Shown: piece by piece, positions 1 through 10,663 of the stretch
Layout of the letters: each line of letters begins with the position of its first letter
Position numbering within the stretch: the first letter of the stretch is position 1
Source of the DNA: Oidiodendron maius Zn
Lineage: Eukaryota; Ascomycota; Leotiomycetes; Myxotrichaceae
DNA length: 64,000 bases
Direction of reading: 5' to 3'
Assembly (NCBI GenBank): GCA_000827325.1
Contig: KN832877.1
Location: forward strand, 1,736,001 to 1,800,000
The notes under the pieces: model-generated
Databases searched by the model: none
Told to the model about the DNA's origin: nothing
The model's input: only the letters and a program-made list of their open reading frames with translations
Position numbers and translations under genes: made by a program

Positions 1-82
1 CCCATATAAAGTCAGTCGGTTTGAAGTTAGTCTTCATCGTATTAAAATTTGAAATGCCAAACCAATTTGTGCATTTTTAAAC

Positions 83-480
83 ATGGCTGAGAAGAAAATT
101 ATTACTATTGTAGGTGTTAGCGGCAACCAGGTATAAACCCCGTACCATTAGACCTCACTCACTGAGTAGACTCTCTACGCCGGGAATGCTAACCAACAAC
201 AAAGAAGAGTGCTTCTGTTGCAGACATCTTCACGAAAGAGGGAGGCTGGCACATCCGGGGTATTACTCGTGATCCAAGCAAGCCAGCGAGCCAGGCTTGG
301 GCCGACAAAGGCGTCGAGCTCATAACAGCTGACGTAAATGATGCCGCCTCGCTGAAAACAGCCTTCGCAGAATCGACCGCTATTTTTGGGGTCACTGACT
401 TCTGGGCCCTGTGGGCGATCCTACTGTATAGGAACGCTCCAAGAAGACTGGCCGCATCCAAATATCCGCTTTTCTTACGT
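83..480 (+). pseudogene. NmrA-like NAD(P)-binding protein, truncated relic
   Basis: The ATG at 83 opens a Rossmann start (IITIVGVSGNQ). A likely intron at 131-207 contains a GCTAAC branch site, and the frame continues from 208 with VADIFTKEGGWHIRGITRD and IFGVTDFW. These are typical of the NmrA-like family of NAD(P)-sensing or reductase-like proteins (established knowledge). Near 403-410 the frame must shift by one base to recover the expected DPTV..ERSKKTGR, and that frame then meets TAG at 429-431 where a Gln codon (CAG) would be expected, a C-to-T type change. The remaining roughly 200 residues of the family are not found downstream. I read it as a 3'-truncated pseudogene; loss of the front half at the window edge is not the cause, because the start is present. 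Confidence 0.72.
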
Positions 481-1378
481 TAAATATAGCTTGGTGTGGA
501 CAGCCCGGTCCATACTGTAGAAGAGTACATAGAGGAGGAAAGCTGGTCTGGCGTCTTGTAGGCTCTAAGCTGGGGAATAACGGTCATCTCATTATGCCAT
601 TATCGTACTATGGAATTTTGGGAATGATATAGGAGATTTAAAATGCTAGTATCATCTCCAGACGCTGTAGTAAAACATGTCAAATGACTTTAAAATTAGT
701 AGTAACTGGGATTAGCATAATAAAATGCCATGGGGGGTGGCCGTCGTTATCGCCCGCCAGGGATGTCCAGTAAGCAGCCTATAACGCTCTTCACAGGGAC
801 CTATCCAAAGGTATTCTCTTCCACGCGCCTAATCTAAGTAATCGTCGTCGCTCATTAGCTGGCTCCCGTTGTTTTGCCTTGAAGAGCGTGGATATATCAG
901 TTTCAAGCATTAGTACGCCTTGACGCCAAATACATAATTATGCGTTAATGGCTCGAGATTGTCGGCAGTTGAACCTAAGTCCAATCCCGCGCGGTGACGT
1001 TAAGATTTATCAGTCTAACCCCAAAAAGGTCTAATTCAACTTGAAGATAATTAATCAAGGTCGCTGTGGCGAACGATCTCGGTTGCCGGGAATTTGTTGC
1101 GCCGTGTGCCTGGTTTTACGCACTCTCTTAACGCCACTAGCCGTGTTGTCTGGGAAAAGCACGAGAAACAAGACTTGTTAGTAATCATAGAATACAGGAT
1201 CGGAACACTCCCTTTATCAGTTAGAATAAACTGAGCCATGGAGTGGAGAATGTACAAATATCCAGGGGGTACCATTCTCTTTCAGCTTCAGTCAATCACC
1301 CGTCACATATACCAATATCGCCACGGAGGAATATATGAGAGGTAGAGGAGAGGTCTTTCCCTTCCCAGTTTTGACAAT
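481..1378. other. Intergenic stretch, no gene recognised
   Basis: Both strands carry only short frames without recognisable motifs. The last 150 bases are the promoter side of the MDR gene that starts at 1379. No repeat or RNA gene was seen. Confidence 0.6.
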
Positions 1379-2488
1379 ATGATGATGAAGGCTCTGGTTT
1401 CCAATCGAAACATTGGGACGCGTGTCCTCAACCTTGCATCAGGGAAGTCTTTTGGGAAGGGCGTGGAACTCCAAGACCTTTCTATTCCAACGCTCTCTAG
1501 CCAAGAGATTCTCGTCAAAGTCCACGCCGTGGCACTGAACCCGACGGATTTCAAGCACATCGACATTATCTCCCCTCGAAATGCTATCATTGGCTGCGAC
1601 TATGCTGGTGTAGTGACCAGTGTTGGAAAGGAAGCTCCAGGAGGATGGAAAGTTGGTGATCGTGTTGCTGGCGCGGTTCATGGTGGACTGTTCCCCGATC
1701 GTGGGTCGTTTGCCGAATATTTAAAAGTTGACGGTGACCTTGCGTGGAAAATACCGGATGGAATAAAGGATGAAGAAGCGGCAACGTATGGGGTTTCGGC
1801 AGTCACCGCAATGCTAGCACTTAATGCTCGTTTGGGTCTTCCTTGGGCTGACGATGCAGTCGACGTCGAAGGTGATAACAACGACGCGCAACAGACTCCA
1901 AATGCCCGCACGATTCTGATCTATGCCGGAAGCACCTGTGCAGGCCTATTTCATGTACAGCTTGCAAAATTAGCTGGGTATACAGTTGTGGCAACTGCGT
2001 CGCCACGCTCTTTTGACCTGGTCAAGAGCTATGGAGCGGATACGGTCTATGATTATAAATCAGCATCTGCCGTCCAGGATATTATTTCAGCCTTCCCTAA
2101 TATCTCGAGTGCGGTAGACTGCTACTCGGAAGGGAAATCAACGGAGTTCTGTACGAAAGTTCTAAAGGCGACTGGGGGTAGGAAGGTTATAACTCTATTG
2201 GACATGGGGAAATCAAGTACGCCTGGAGTGGAATATGAACTAATTATGGCATACACGCTGTTTGGCCGGCCTTTTGCCTGGCTTCAGCCGGTTGGCCCAA
2301 AGTTTGCGGCCATTCCATCCGACCGTACGGCTCTTGCTCGCTTTTATGCAAACTTGCCTCGTCTTATCAGTAAGCTCAAACCACCTCCTATCCGCCTGAT
2401 AGATGGAGGATTTGACGGCATCCTCATGGGCTTAGATGATCTTCGGCAAGGAAAAGTGTCAGGTAGTAAACTTGTAGCGAAACTCTGA
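1379..2488 (+). CDS. Zinc-independent MDR, trans-enoyl-reductase (ToxD/LovC-like) type
   Basis: This is an uninterrupted 369-residue medium-chain dehydrogenase/reductase. The N-terminal GroES-like domain has the LNPTDFKH segment and GCDYAGVV; the Rossmann domain starts near residue 178 with ILIYAGSTCAGL. Cys/His zinc ligands of true alcohol dehydrogenases are absent. The combination LNPTDFKH, GCDYAGVV and SFAEYLKV is typical of the fungal family that includes stand-alone enoyl reductases partnering iterative polyketide synthases, and also many primary quinone-type reductases (established knowledge). No PKS lies in the window, so the partner is unknown. There are three ATGs in a row at the start; any would leave the fold intact. 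NADPH-dependent reduction of a C=C bond is the inferred reaction. The alternative is a general quinone or enoyl reductase unrelated to secondary metabolism. Confidence 0.88.
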   Translation: MMMKALVSNRNIGTRVLNLASGKSFGKGVELQDLSIPTLSSQEILVKVHAVALNPTDFKHIDIISPRNAIIGCDYAGVVTSVGKEAPGGWKVGDRVAGAVHGGLFPDRGSFAEYLKVDGDLAWKIPDGIKDEEAATYGVSAVTAMLALNARLGLPWADDAVDVEGDNNDAQQTPNARTILIYAGSTCAGLFHVQLAKLAGYTVVATASPRSFDLVKSYGADTVYDYKSASAVQDIISAFPNISSAVDCYSEGKSTEFCTKVLKATGGRKVITLLDMGKSSTPGVEYELIMAYTLFGRPFAWLQPVGPKFAAIPSDRTALARFYANLPRLISKLKPPPIRLIDGGFDGILMGLDDLRQGKVSGSKLVAKL

Positions 2489-3017
2489 TAGCTGCTGTGC
2501 GCTGTGATTAATGGCAAAGCTTGTTAGAGGAAATAATAATAGTTTATGCTTGGCGATATTTTTCATAGAATGGTATAAACAATACATTTGACACTTCTAA
2601 CATTTACAGCAGAATGGAATTTGAGCGGACTTCACTTCTTTGCCCTATGTTTTAATACCAATACTGAACTAGCTATCAAGGTTGTCCGGCATGTCACGTA
2701 TCTCAGCCGGAGAGCAGACATTGGAACGATATTACCGTCTGTTAGATCGTCCAGTTGCATTCAGATTGAAGGCAAAAACCGCAAGAAGCTCCCACGCGAA
2801 CCACAGACTGAGGATTTTAAGTTAACAATACAAATATACGACGTACTCAGTTCAAATTCCATTCTAAAATGACGACTGCAAACCCAACTGACCCAGTGAT
2901 GCTTGGATCTCAACTATTACATCTTCATTGCCTCTGCGGCGTATACGTCACTATCCATGATGTCCTTTAGTTGACTTGAAAACCTGGTGTTCAATTGGAG
3001 TTCGCATCATTCGGCCC
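2489..3017. other. Convergent intergenic spacer
   Basis: Lies between the 3' ends of two convergent genes. An open stretch at 2588-2872 begins only with TTG and shows no motif, so it is not called. Contains their terminators, but no clear signal could be singled out. Confidence 0.6.
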
Positions 3018-4546
3018 TCATTCCTTTTGAGCTGGCCTAATGGGATAGAATTGTAAACCGGTGGTGATATCTCCCCATCTGGCATGCATGTAGTCTTGGA
3101 GGAAATTACCCCTAGGCTTCCAAGGGCCGATGTCGCCTCCTTTAGGCAGAACCCGATGCTCCACTGCTGCTTTAATGTAGCTAGAATTTAGGTCCAGCCA
3201 CGGCACCTCCTTTACACTTCGAGAATCTTTGATTCGAGGAACCATTGAGGCCATGCCACGCTTTCGTAGACCTTTAAGCAGACGAACAAAAAGTTGAGAT
3301 GCCGCATCTGCGCCTAAAGTCCACGGGGCATTGGTGTATCCGAAGATAAAAGCTAAATTTGGGAAGTCTTGGAGCAAGGCTCCATGCCAGACATGCTTGT
3401 CCGCTGGGTGGTGTTCTTCGCCGTCAACGAAAAATTTAGTGCCGCCAGCGAAGAGCATTTTCAACCCTGTAGCAGTGATGATAATATCGGCGTCAAGCTC
3501 TTGTCCCGATTTGAGCCTGATGCTTTTCTCCTTGACTGTTTCAATGTGATCCGTGATAATATTCGCCTTGCCGGTTCGAAGGGCAGCGAAGAAATCTCCT
3601 CCTATAGTTTGATTAGCAATTGTCTGTTTAGGTATAAATGTATGCGCTTACCAGGAATAATACACATTCTTTGTTGCCAGGGAAGATATGATGGCACGAA
3701 ATGAGGGTCATGTGGAATATTCTTTGGGAGTTGGCTCTCAGTCTGTTTGCGCAGAATTTCCTTACTCTTGTTTGGAAAAATCTGACAGAAGTAGACTAGA
3801 AAATAGGCAAGCAGTAGATATCGAATACGAATGAGTCTCAGTGCCAAGTTCTCAGGTAGCCATCTACGAATAAAGCCAGCAAGAGAGCTCGATAATGGGA
3901 TTGTAATGAAATAGCTCGGGCTCCGTTGCAGCATGGTAACTTGAGAAACTTTCTCGCTCATAGCAGGGACCAGGGTAGCAGCTGTAGCTCCACTACCTAT
4001 AATAACAACTTTCTGGTTAGAGTAGTCAAAGTTTTTGGGCCAGAATTGTGGATGCACAACTGTGCCCTTGAAGCTCTCTATTCCGGGGATCTTGGTGTTC
4101 AATCCTTGGGTATAATCATAGTATCCGGTGCCCAAGACTATAAAGCGACAATAGATGTTCATCTTCTCGGTTTGGTTGACCAGAACCTCGACCTTCCAGT
4201 TCTGTACGCCCGAGCTCCAGTCTGCACGGAGGACCTTTTGCTGATACCTGATATGTTTATCGATCCCATGCTTTGCGGCTGCTTTCTTCAGATATCTCAA
4301 AATCGACGGCCCATCAGCATACGCGCGATCTTCTTTCCATGGTTCCCAGGCAAACCCAAAGGTATGAAGATCCGCATCAGATCTAATTCCCGGGTATTTA
4401 AAAAGGCTCCATGTTCCGCCCATTTCGGACCTGGCATCAAGGATGGCATAAGAACAATCTGGAAGGCCCTCCTGTAAGCGGTAGGCTGTATTGATTCCAC
4501 TAATTCCGGCCCCAATAATAATTACATCAAGCGTTTTATCTGCCAT
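3018..4546 (-). CDS. Flavin-dependent monooxygenase, Baeyer-Villiger type
   Basis: Two exons, 3652-4546 and 3018-3601, separated by a 50-nt intron (3602-3651, GTAAGC..TATAG), give 492 residues. The FAD-binding motif is IIGAGISG near residue 8, the NADPH-binding motif IGSGATAA lies mid-protein, and between them sits FKGTVVHPQFWP, which matches the Baeyer-Villiger fingerprint FxGxxxHxxxW(P/D). A hydrophobic segment after the NADPH site (LLLAYFLVYFCQIF) may touch a membrane. The start at MADKT was preferred over an upstream in-frame ATG at 4627 because the FAD motif then lies at the usual distance. Likely reaction: O2/NADPH-dependent oxygenation of a ketone or lipophilic substrate. Its tail-to-tail position with the enoyl-reductase-like gene is compatible with shared metabolism but is not proof. 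Confidence 0.9.
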
Positions 4547-5932
4547 GGAAGCGGTTGATATGGAGATCGAGGCGTGGATTGAAGGATTAGCGTTGCAATA
4601 TAGACTAGATGCAGGCAGGAGTTTCACAAAGTCGTATCAAAAGCAATAGCAAAAAATACTGGTGACAAGACATATAACTATAGTGAATGTGGAAGAAGTA
4701 AGATGACACGTCGTGTGATACTACACGATTATCAAATAAGAAGAGAACTAGAACAAGCCTGGACTCATATGAAAAGTGCCGAGGGAGAGTATATGAGGTA
4801 GAATGATTAATCAACACACTATCTAGCCGGCGCCCAAGTTGAGAACTTGAGGGGAGCGAGTTACGTGGGGATCCCTAGCTTCCGGATTCTCCCATCCAAA
4901 AACCTTGCTGAACATCTTGGTCAAGCATAGTAAATGGGGAATTATATTTCTGCTTTATCAGCGAGAAAGGTGGAGACTGCTACTGAGCCTTAAAATATAA
5001 TTTTAACCCCTTTAGGATATATACCCCTTTAGTAGATATAATATTATATATATTAAGCTGCATAGACTAGTCTAATAAAGCTTAATGGTCCCGGAGGAGT
5101 TATGATTATCTTATAACGGTGGTCTATAGGCAATGCCACAGTGTATTATGTTCGAGTTATTTAATTATCCTGGCTATTTAAGTTTGACATATTGAGAAAT
5201 AAGACAGCAGATGTAATAAATGAGATGGAATTTGTAAGTGAATTGCTAACAGATTTTCCTACTCCGATTTCGTTTGCCCAAGGCCGACTGACGAACCGAC
5301 GATTAATTTTTACAGAAAATCATTAATATCTATTTTAGCTATTGTATCAAGAGCAATTAAGCAAAGTCCACTACTACGTATACCTTCATTCAAAGATATA
5401 ACGCTGTCTCAGATACCTCTAATCTCGTCATTTCATGGAAATGGTCAATGCCGCCCTAAAAGCAGTGATACTCTAGTCACCAACCTTAGGATCTCAATTC
5501 TTTAAGAAAGTCATTGGCTTGCCTAGTTTCCCTCCAAGACCCAACTACATTTCGTGATCTATCAGCCGCTGGTCTAAACTCCGATTCAGGACGTGGAGTC
5601 CCCCCTCATCATTATCCGTTTTCCCGCTATCCCGCCACGAGGACGGACTGCCAGAAACCGACATATTACGGGAGCGGAACAACACAGAAGCCGAGCAATT
5701 ACGTCTACGGGAAATGTCAAAGTTCATCCGAGCATGTTGATTAGTAACATGAGAAGCTGGCTTGGTCTAGGAATGAGATTTTGACTGCACAGTATCGGAA
5801 GACACCGGGTCTGCAAAGTATACCTTTCTTAATTACTGTGATTTAGGACCGAGCATTTAAAATCCTGTATTAAGCTGCATTCCCTGCATTAAGCACAAAA
5901 GTATAGATTATCCCTTTTCTACTGCAGTCATC
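4547..5932. other. AT-rich intergenic region
   Basis: Positions 4990-5400 are strongly A+T rich with many TA steps, as in RIP-affected fungal DNA. A more balanced stretch at 5500-5730 has open frames, including a short charged segment (RERNNTEAEQLRLREM), but no complete domain was recognised. The last 40 bases form the pyrimidine-rich leader of the dehydrogenase at 5933. Confidence 0.6.
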
Positions 5933-6904
5933 ATGAAAGCCTATCAATTCGAAGATGCCGAGAGAGGTTTAAAATTGATTGATGTACCTGTACCCGTACC
6001 GGCATCTGATCAGGTTCTGATCAAGGTTGAAGCAGCGGGACTTTGCCATTCAGACGTTCATATTATATCTGGAGTTTTCAGTGACCATCTCAAGAAACGG
6101 CCGATGACCTTAGGGCACGAGGTGGCTGGTGTCGTTGTCGAAGTTGGTTCAGGAGTTTCGAACTTCGTGTTTGGGGACAGAGTAGTTATCGCCTCTGTTT
6201 TATATCCAATTGAAGAAAGGAGCTCCCTAAGAAACATCGGGCTCGATTACGATGGCGGATATGCTCCATTTGCTGTCGCTGACGCGTGTCGTGTTGTCAA
6301 AATCCCGGATGGAGTGAGTTGTCCACAAGCGGCAGTCGCTACTGATGCCGTTGCAACGGCATACCATGCAATCGTCATAGAGGCAGAAGCTGCAGCCTCT
6401 AAGACAATCGGAATTATAGGGTTGGGAGGTCTCGGACTCAATGGCGTCCAAATTGCATCTCTTCAAGGATCAAAAGTTTACGGGATTGACATTGACGCGA
6501 AAAAATTTGCAGAGGCACAAAGATACGGAGCTATCACATGCTTCTCTAGCCTCAAGGAAGCTTCTGGTATAATGTTCGATAGTATCGTCGACTTTGCTAG
6601 TATTGGGTCAACGCTCCGCGATGCTGTTAATGCAGTCAAGCTTGGAGGCACTGTTGTATCAGTAGGGCTTGGGGGTAGGGAACTAAGTTTTGACACAGCA
6701 AGTCTGGTTCTAAAGAACGTTCATATAAAAGGTTCGCTTGCTGCTAGTCTTGAGGATTTTACCACCGTTCTCCAACTCATCTCTGAGGGTTACATCAAAC
6801 CTAGAGTGGAAGAGATTGGGTTTGACTCGGTTGTGGAAGGCTTGGCTCGTCTTCATAGAGGTCAGGTCGTTGGACGGCTTTTCACAAATCCTAGTAAAGG
6901 TTAG
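5933..6904 (+). CDS. Alcohol dehydrogenase, zinc MDR family, no structural-zinc cysteines
   Basis: A single-exon 323-residue zinc-type alcohol dehydrogenase. The catalytic zinc signature is seen as GLCHSD (Cys38) and GHEVAGVV (His62, Glu63), and the NAD(P)-binding motif is IGLGGLGLNG near residue 160. The lobe that usually carries four cysteines for structural zinc (residues about 85-110, VVIASVLYPIEERSS...) has none of them, so the protein is also somewhat shorter than the usual 340-350 residues. Likely oxidises or reduces a primary or secondary alcohol in the cytosol. It lies alone between two long non-coding stretches; the pyrimidine-rich leader and an ATG with AT at -2 support the start. 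Confidence 0.9.
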   Translation: MKAYQFEDAERGLKLIDVPVPVPASDQVLIKVEAAGLCHSDVHIISGVFSDHLKKRPMTLGHEVAGVVVEVGSGVSNFVFGDRVVIASVLYPIEERSSLRNIGLDYDGGYAPFAVADACRVVKIPDGVSCPQAAVATDAVATAYHAIVIEAEAAASKTIGIIGLGGLGLNGVQIASLQGSKVYGIDIDAKKFAEAQRYGAITCFSSLKEASGIMFDSIVDFASIGSTLRDAVNAVKLGGTVVSVGLGGRELSFDTASLVLKNVHIKGSLAASLEDFTTVLQLISEGYIKPRVEEIGFDSVVEGLARLHRGQVVGRLFTNPSKG

Positions 6905-8345
6905 TACTAGTTATGTCCACGTAAAATTTCTCAAACATTATTCTCAACGTACGCACATCGATTCAACCCTTGCCGAAGCGTGAGATCTCATGTGGCGATA
7001 AACCTAAGATTGGCTTTTAAAGCCCCTTTGCGATCGAGTCGCCGAAAATGAAGTTCCGTGGTAAGAACCCTAGTAACTAGAACGAGGCACTGAGAGCTAT
7101 GGACGCAGCGGTGTAGAGGGTCGGCGACAAAACAGCATGTTCAAAATGCTAATAGTGACCTGTAAGCTGGCCAACATTCTTCACATCTGCTGAGCTTCCT
7201 TTCCTCACATTATTGTGATCAGTTGCCCATACGCCGACAGGCTCTATTTTCATTCGAAATTTAATATTTACATCATGATATTGCATAATCCTTACACAAA
7301 AATCCCGACTTCCACTTGTCACTAGCAGAACGAGCATCGCCTAAACGAACACATCGCCAGTGATAACATAGGCACGTACTCTGGAATGTACGCTTCAAAT
7401 AATTCCTCGTCTTTGCTATCAGAAATTAATAATTAGTAGAGCGTGGTTCCCCATTGTCGAAGAGCATTGTGCCACATGATAAATTTTGCTGCCTCGACCA
7501 TGCCCGCTTTTGCGAGACGACAGTTGAGTAATCCTCTTGCCTTCGGAGCCTTGCGCCGCTGCCACAAATTCATTTGGTTCTTCCGATCCCGATGATCTGC
7601 ACGGCAAAAGTTTGCATCCGTGACTACCTAGTGAACTAATGATTATCTACATACAGTTGGCAAAGGGCTGGCTTGTCGGACATAAGATAATGTGTAAATT
7701 AACGCCGATATATTTCGAAAACTGCTTTGACGTCTAGCAACAGGATCTCTAACAGAATATCAAGAAACTTGAATTGGATAATTGATCATTTAAACATATA
7801 TCCATCTAAAGACTCACCGCGTATCTTTTTATAGAGTTCCACAACATCGTTGATGGAGAACTCAAAAGCTAAGAGACAAAGTACCACTGTGTCAACGCAG
7901 CCACTAGAGACGGGGCACATAATCAACGGCAGCAGTCAGAAATAAAACCATTCTTTGCTAATCAATTACAGAGAAGAGCTCTCCCACCAATATAGTGTGT
8001 GTATAGTTCTTATACAGACTTAGGATTTCAGAAGCTTAGAAAAGCCAAGCTAGTACAGTAGAATGCACACAAACCGCCGATAGTCAGCCCATGCATGCCT
8101 GGATCTAAATATTAACACTGAACATTCGACAATCAAGTAATGCTGGGCCTCTATGTCTTATTCGTTTCTCTTAATACACTATCCACAATTTCAGCAAAAT
8201 CTCTATAGTGGAGTAACAATCAGATTTAGGTGCGGTTAGGTGGAATATATGTGGTGGCCATACTTCGGGATCTCGATTCTTTAGAACACATTCCATATTC
8301 CCAAACATCTTGCGTTCGATTTTCTATAAAATTTTGTTTTTAATA
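6905..8345. other. Intergenic region, no supported gene
   Basis: Two short minus-strand frames (7149-7337 and 7419-7607) have fairly normal composition, but no start context, motif or linked exon was found. The rest, notably 7750-8345, is AT-rich. No repeat was detected by eye. Confidence 0.55.
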
Positions 8346-9215
8346 CTATATTTTGCTTTTGCTTTTAAAAGCAGCCATGGATCCCATAATTAGGGCGCCA
8401 GGGTTAAACCGATTCGGGTATTTCTCAAGCATGTTTGAGGTCAACTCTCTCGCACTCTTAGCTTTTCCCGTCCTTATTAGTTCATCAAATGTCTGGATGT
8501 ACTCTTTCGTCTCCTTCAGATGCCATACGCCGTCTACCTCGCCTTCTTTCTTATGTCCGGGTATAACGATATCTGGAGAGAGCGACTCGACCTTCTCGAT
8601 GCTCCGGATCCAAGCCGCACGCAGGTCGGATGTCGTGCACTCCGCCAACATTTGATGGCAGTCACCGTAGACCACATCGCCACATACAGCCAAACGTAAG
8701 TCCGGCACCCACAGCACTGTCGAGCTGTGCGTATCTGCCTGTCCGACCTCGACAGCTTGCAGGATATGCCCTTCAAGTTCCAATTCACCACTTGGCGGTA
8801 GAACCTCGACCAGCTCAGATAATGATGGTTGCTGATCGATCTGCCCGGGGAAGCGGGAGTTGTACATTTGGTGGAAGTACTGAGGATCAAGTTGGTCTAG
8901 CATGTGGTCACGCGTACTTTGTGTCGCATACGTTTTGACTCCAGGGAAGCGTTTCCGAATAGTTGGTAGCCCATAGAAATGGTCCCCATGGCCGTGAGTA
9001 ATATAAACCGCCACAAGCTTTTTGCGTGGGATTGTGCGCTCAATCCAATCAGCCAAGGCGTTCGTCTGCATAGTTGTGATTGGGGTATCGACCAAGATGG
9101 CGGAGTCTGATCCGTGGATCAGAGTACATGATATGGGGGACCAGGTGCCCATGGACCTACCATCCGGACCCTGAATTGGAAGAGGAGGGGCGACATAAAC
9201 GTTGGCACGAAGCAT
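8346..9215 (-). CDS. MBL-fold metallohydrolase
   Basis: The ATG at 9215 gives 289 residues; the longer open frame upstream begins with GTG and is not used. The metallo-beta-lactamase fold is shown by HGHGDH at residues 74-79, a downstream His in QADTHSS, the Asp of CGDVVYGD and the His of VIPGHKK, which together supply two-metal binding. This is the soluble, beta-lactamase-like hydrolase type seen both in general metabolism and as thioesterase-like enzymes next to polyketide synthases (established knowledge). There is no signal peptide, so it is probably cytosolic. The C-terminal 80 residues (SARELTSNMLEKYPNRFNP) form a helical tail typical of the fungal homologues. The substrate is not predictable; hydrolysis of an ester, thioester or lactone is the reasonable guess. 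Confidence 0.9.
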   Translation of the reverse strand: MLRANVYVAPPLPIQGPDGRSMGTWSPISCTLIHGSDSAILVDTPITTMQTNALADWIERTIPRKKLVAVYITHGHGDHFYGLPTIRKRFPGVKTYATQSTRDHMLDQLDPQYFHQMYNSRFPGQIDQQPSLSELVEVLPPSGELELEGHILQAVEVGQADTHSSTVLWVPDLRLAVCGDVVYGDCHQMLAECTTSDLRAAWIRSIEKVESLSPDIVIPGHKKEGEVDGVWHLKETKEYIQTFDELIRTGKAKSARELTSNMLEKYPNRFNPGALIMGSMAAFKSKSKI

Positions 9216-10663
9216 TCTTGCTAGACTAATCAAATCTGCTCTCACAACTTTTTATCTTAATTTTTGATAGTAATAATTTGTTTGGAGGCCGGAAGTTAAA
9301 TTCGTGGCTATCCGTGACTTTTAAAGCGGAAATAGGAAATATATTGTGGGCTGAATGCCGAGGTGAAAGGCTATGTTCATGTTCACTCATCATCACCGGG
9401 TCCCTCTCAGAATGCGGGGTCGCCCAGTTCAGTCCAATAATCCCTTCTCGGCAAGCACAAATAGCTAATTGGCTCATTCCTCGGCAAGAGTCGGTTCATT
9501 TCCATACTCTTTGATGCATATGATCCCTTACATATTAACTAGTAAGTTGCAATTCGCACACATTGAGACTGGTCTACAGTTAAATATCTCATAGGTCGCT
9601 CTCTCAACCACCATTGACGAGAGGTTATCATGTCACTAGTATTTCCTGCTGTGGCTGTACAACCTGGAAAGGAAATCTTCTTGTCAGCACGCAATCCAGC
9701 CACTAGGTTAGTTAACTTACCCGGGTTGACCAATGTATTGCGAGCCATAACACGCAGTCGCCCGCAAAAGACTGCTGCTGCAGCAATAGAAGGCACCCCC
9801 GATTCCCTTCGAGCCAGTGAACCCTAGCATAGCAATTACTATCCCCCCGTCTCATTGAGCTAAATATCAGGCGGGTAGGGGATCCTCGTATATTTACCAT
9901 TAGGCCAGACGCACTTGCTTCAAAACAGACCAAGTTCGATATTTTTACGGTCGTGGATTACAATCATACCAATCAACCCCTAACCTGCGTCTACGGAGGA
10001 GTATGGTTACAAACAGTTCAGTGTCAAAGTCTCCCTTGGACCCATCGGTGCGCTACAGCCCCTTCCTATATCAGACCCTGGAAATCTCTGATGTACTAGA
10101 GCTGTTTTCAGCGACCTATGTACTTCGTACCTAAGAGAAAATAGTTCAGTCCTTCTTGTTCCTGCAGGGCTGAACCACCGAATTAGGTCGCACAAAAGGC
10201 GGGGGAAGGGCAACTGCCCTAGGAATTCTCGGCGAAATAGGAAGATCTGGGGTAAAGGCAACTCCTATCTAATCAGGTTATGTGCGAATTATTGTCCATT
10301 AATAAAAGCCGTACTACTCATGCTTGACACAATCTTGCCATTCCAACTAGTGTGGTTCAGTGCGAATCTGGAGGATCAGGGAGGCAATCCGAATGTATAG
10401 AAGCAAATGCAACGTGACACAATCGTTTGCATTCACCTCACTTTCGCATACAAAAACTAGGCCTCTTACAGATCTTTCCGCGTAGATATATCTTTACACA
10501 GTTTCAGTTGGCAAACGGCTTTGTTTTTCAATCACCTGATTATATGACATGGAGAAGAGTAGAACGATAATTTCGCTAGTTCATTAACCAAAGCTAACTA
10601 CAGTGGGTGGTGCTATTTAGAAACGACCCTTCGCCCTTGTGCGTAAGCACGCTAAGAACAACC
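9216..10663. other. Intergenic region, no supported gene
   Basis: Short frames on both strands (for example 9630-9827 and 9712-9933) overlap each other and carry no motif. No RNA gene or repeat was recognised. It separates the upstream side of the MBL gene from the 3' end of the lyase. Confidence 0.55.

Noticed and set aside
3926-4477. Plus-strand open frame of 183 codons
   Set aside because: Antisense shadow of the flavin monooxygenase gene.
5500-5784. Open frames with a charged helix-like segment, possible bZIP piece
   Set aside because: No basic region or leucine heptads, and no linked exon.
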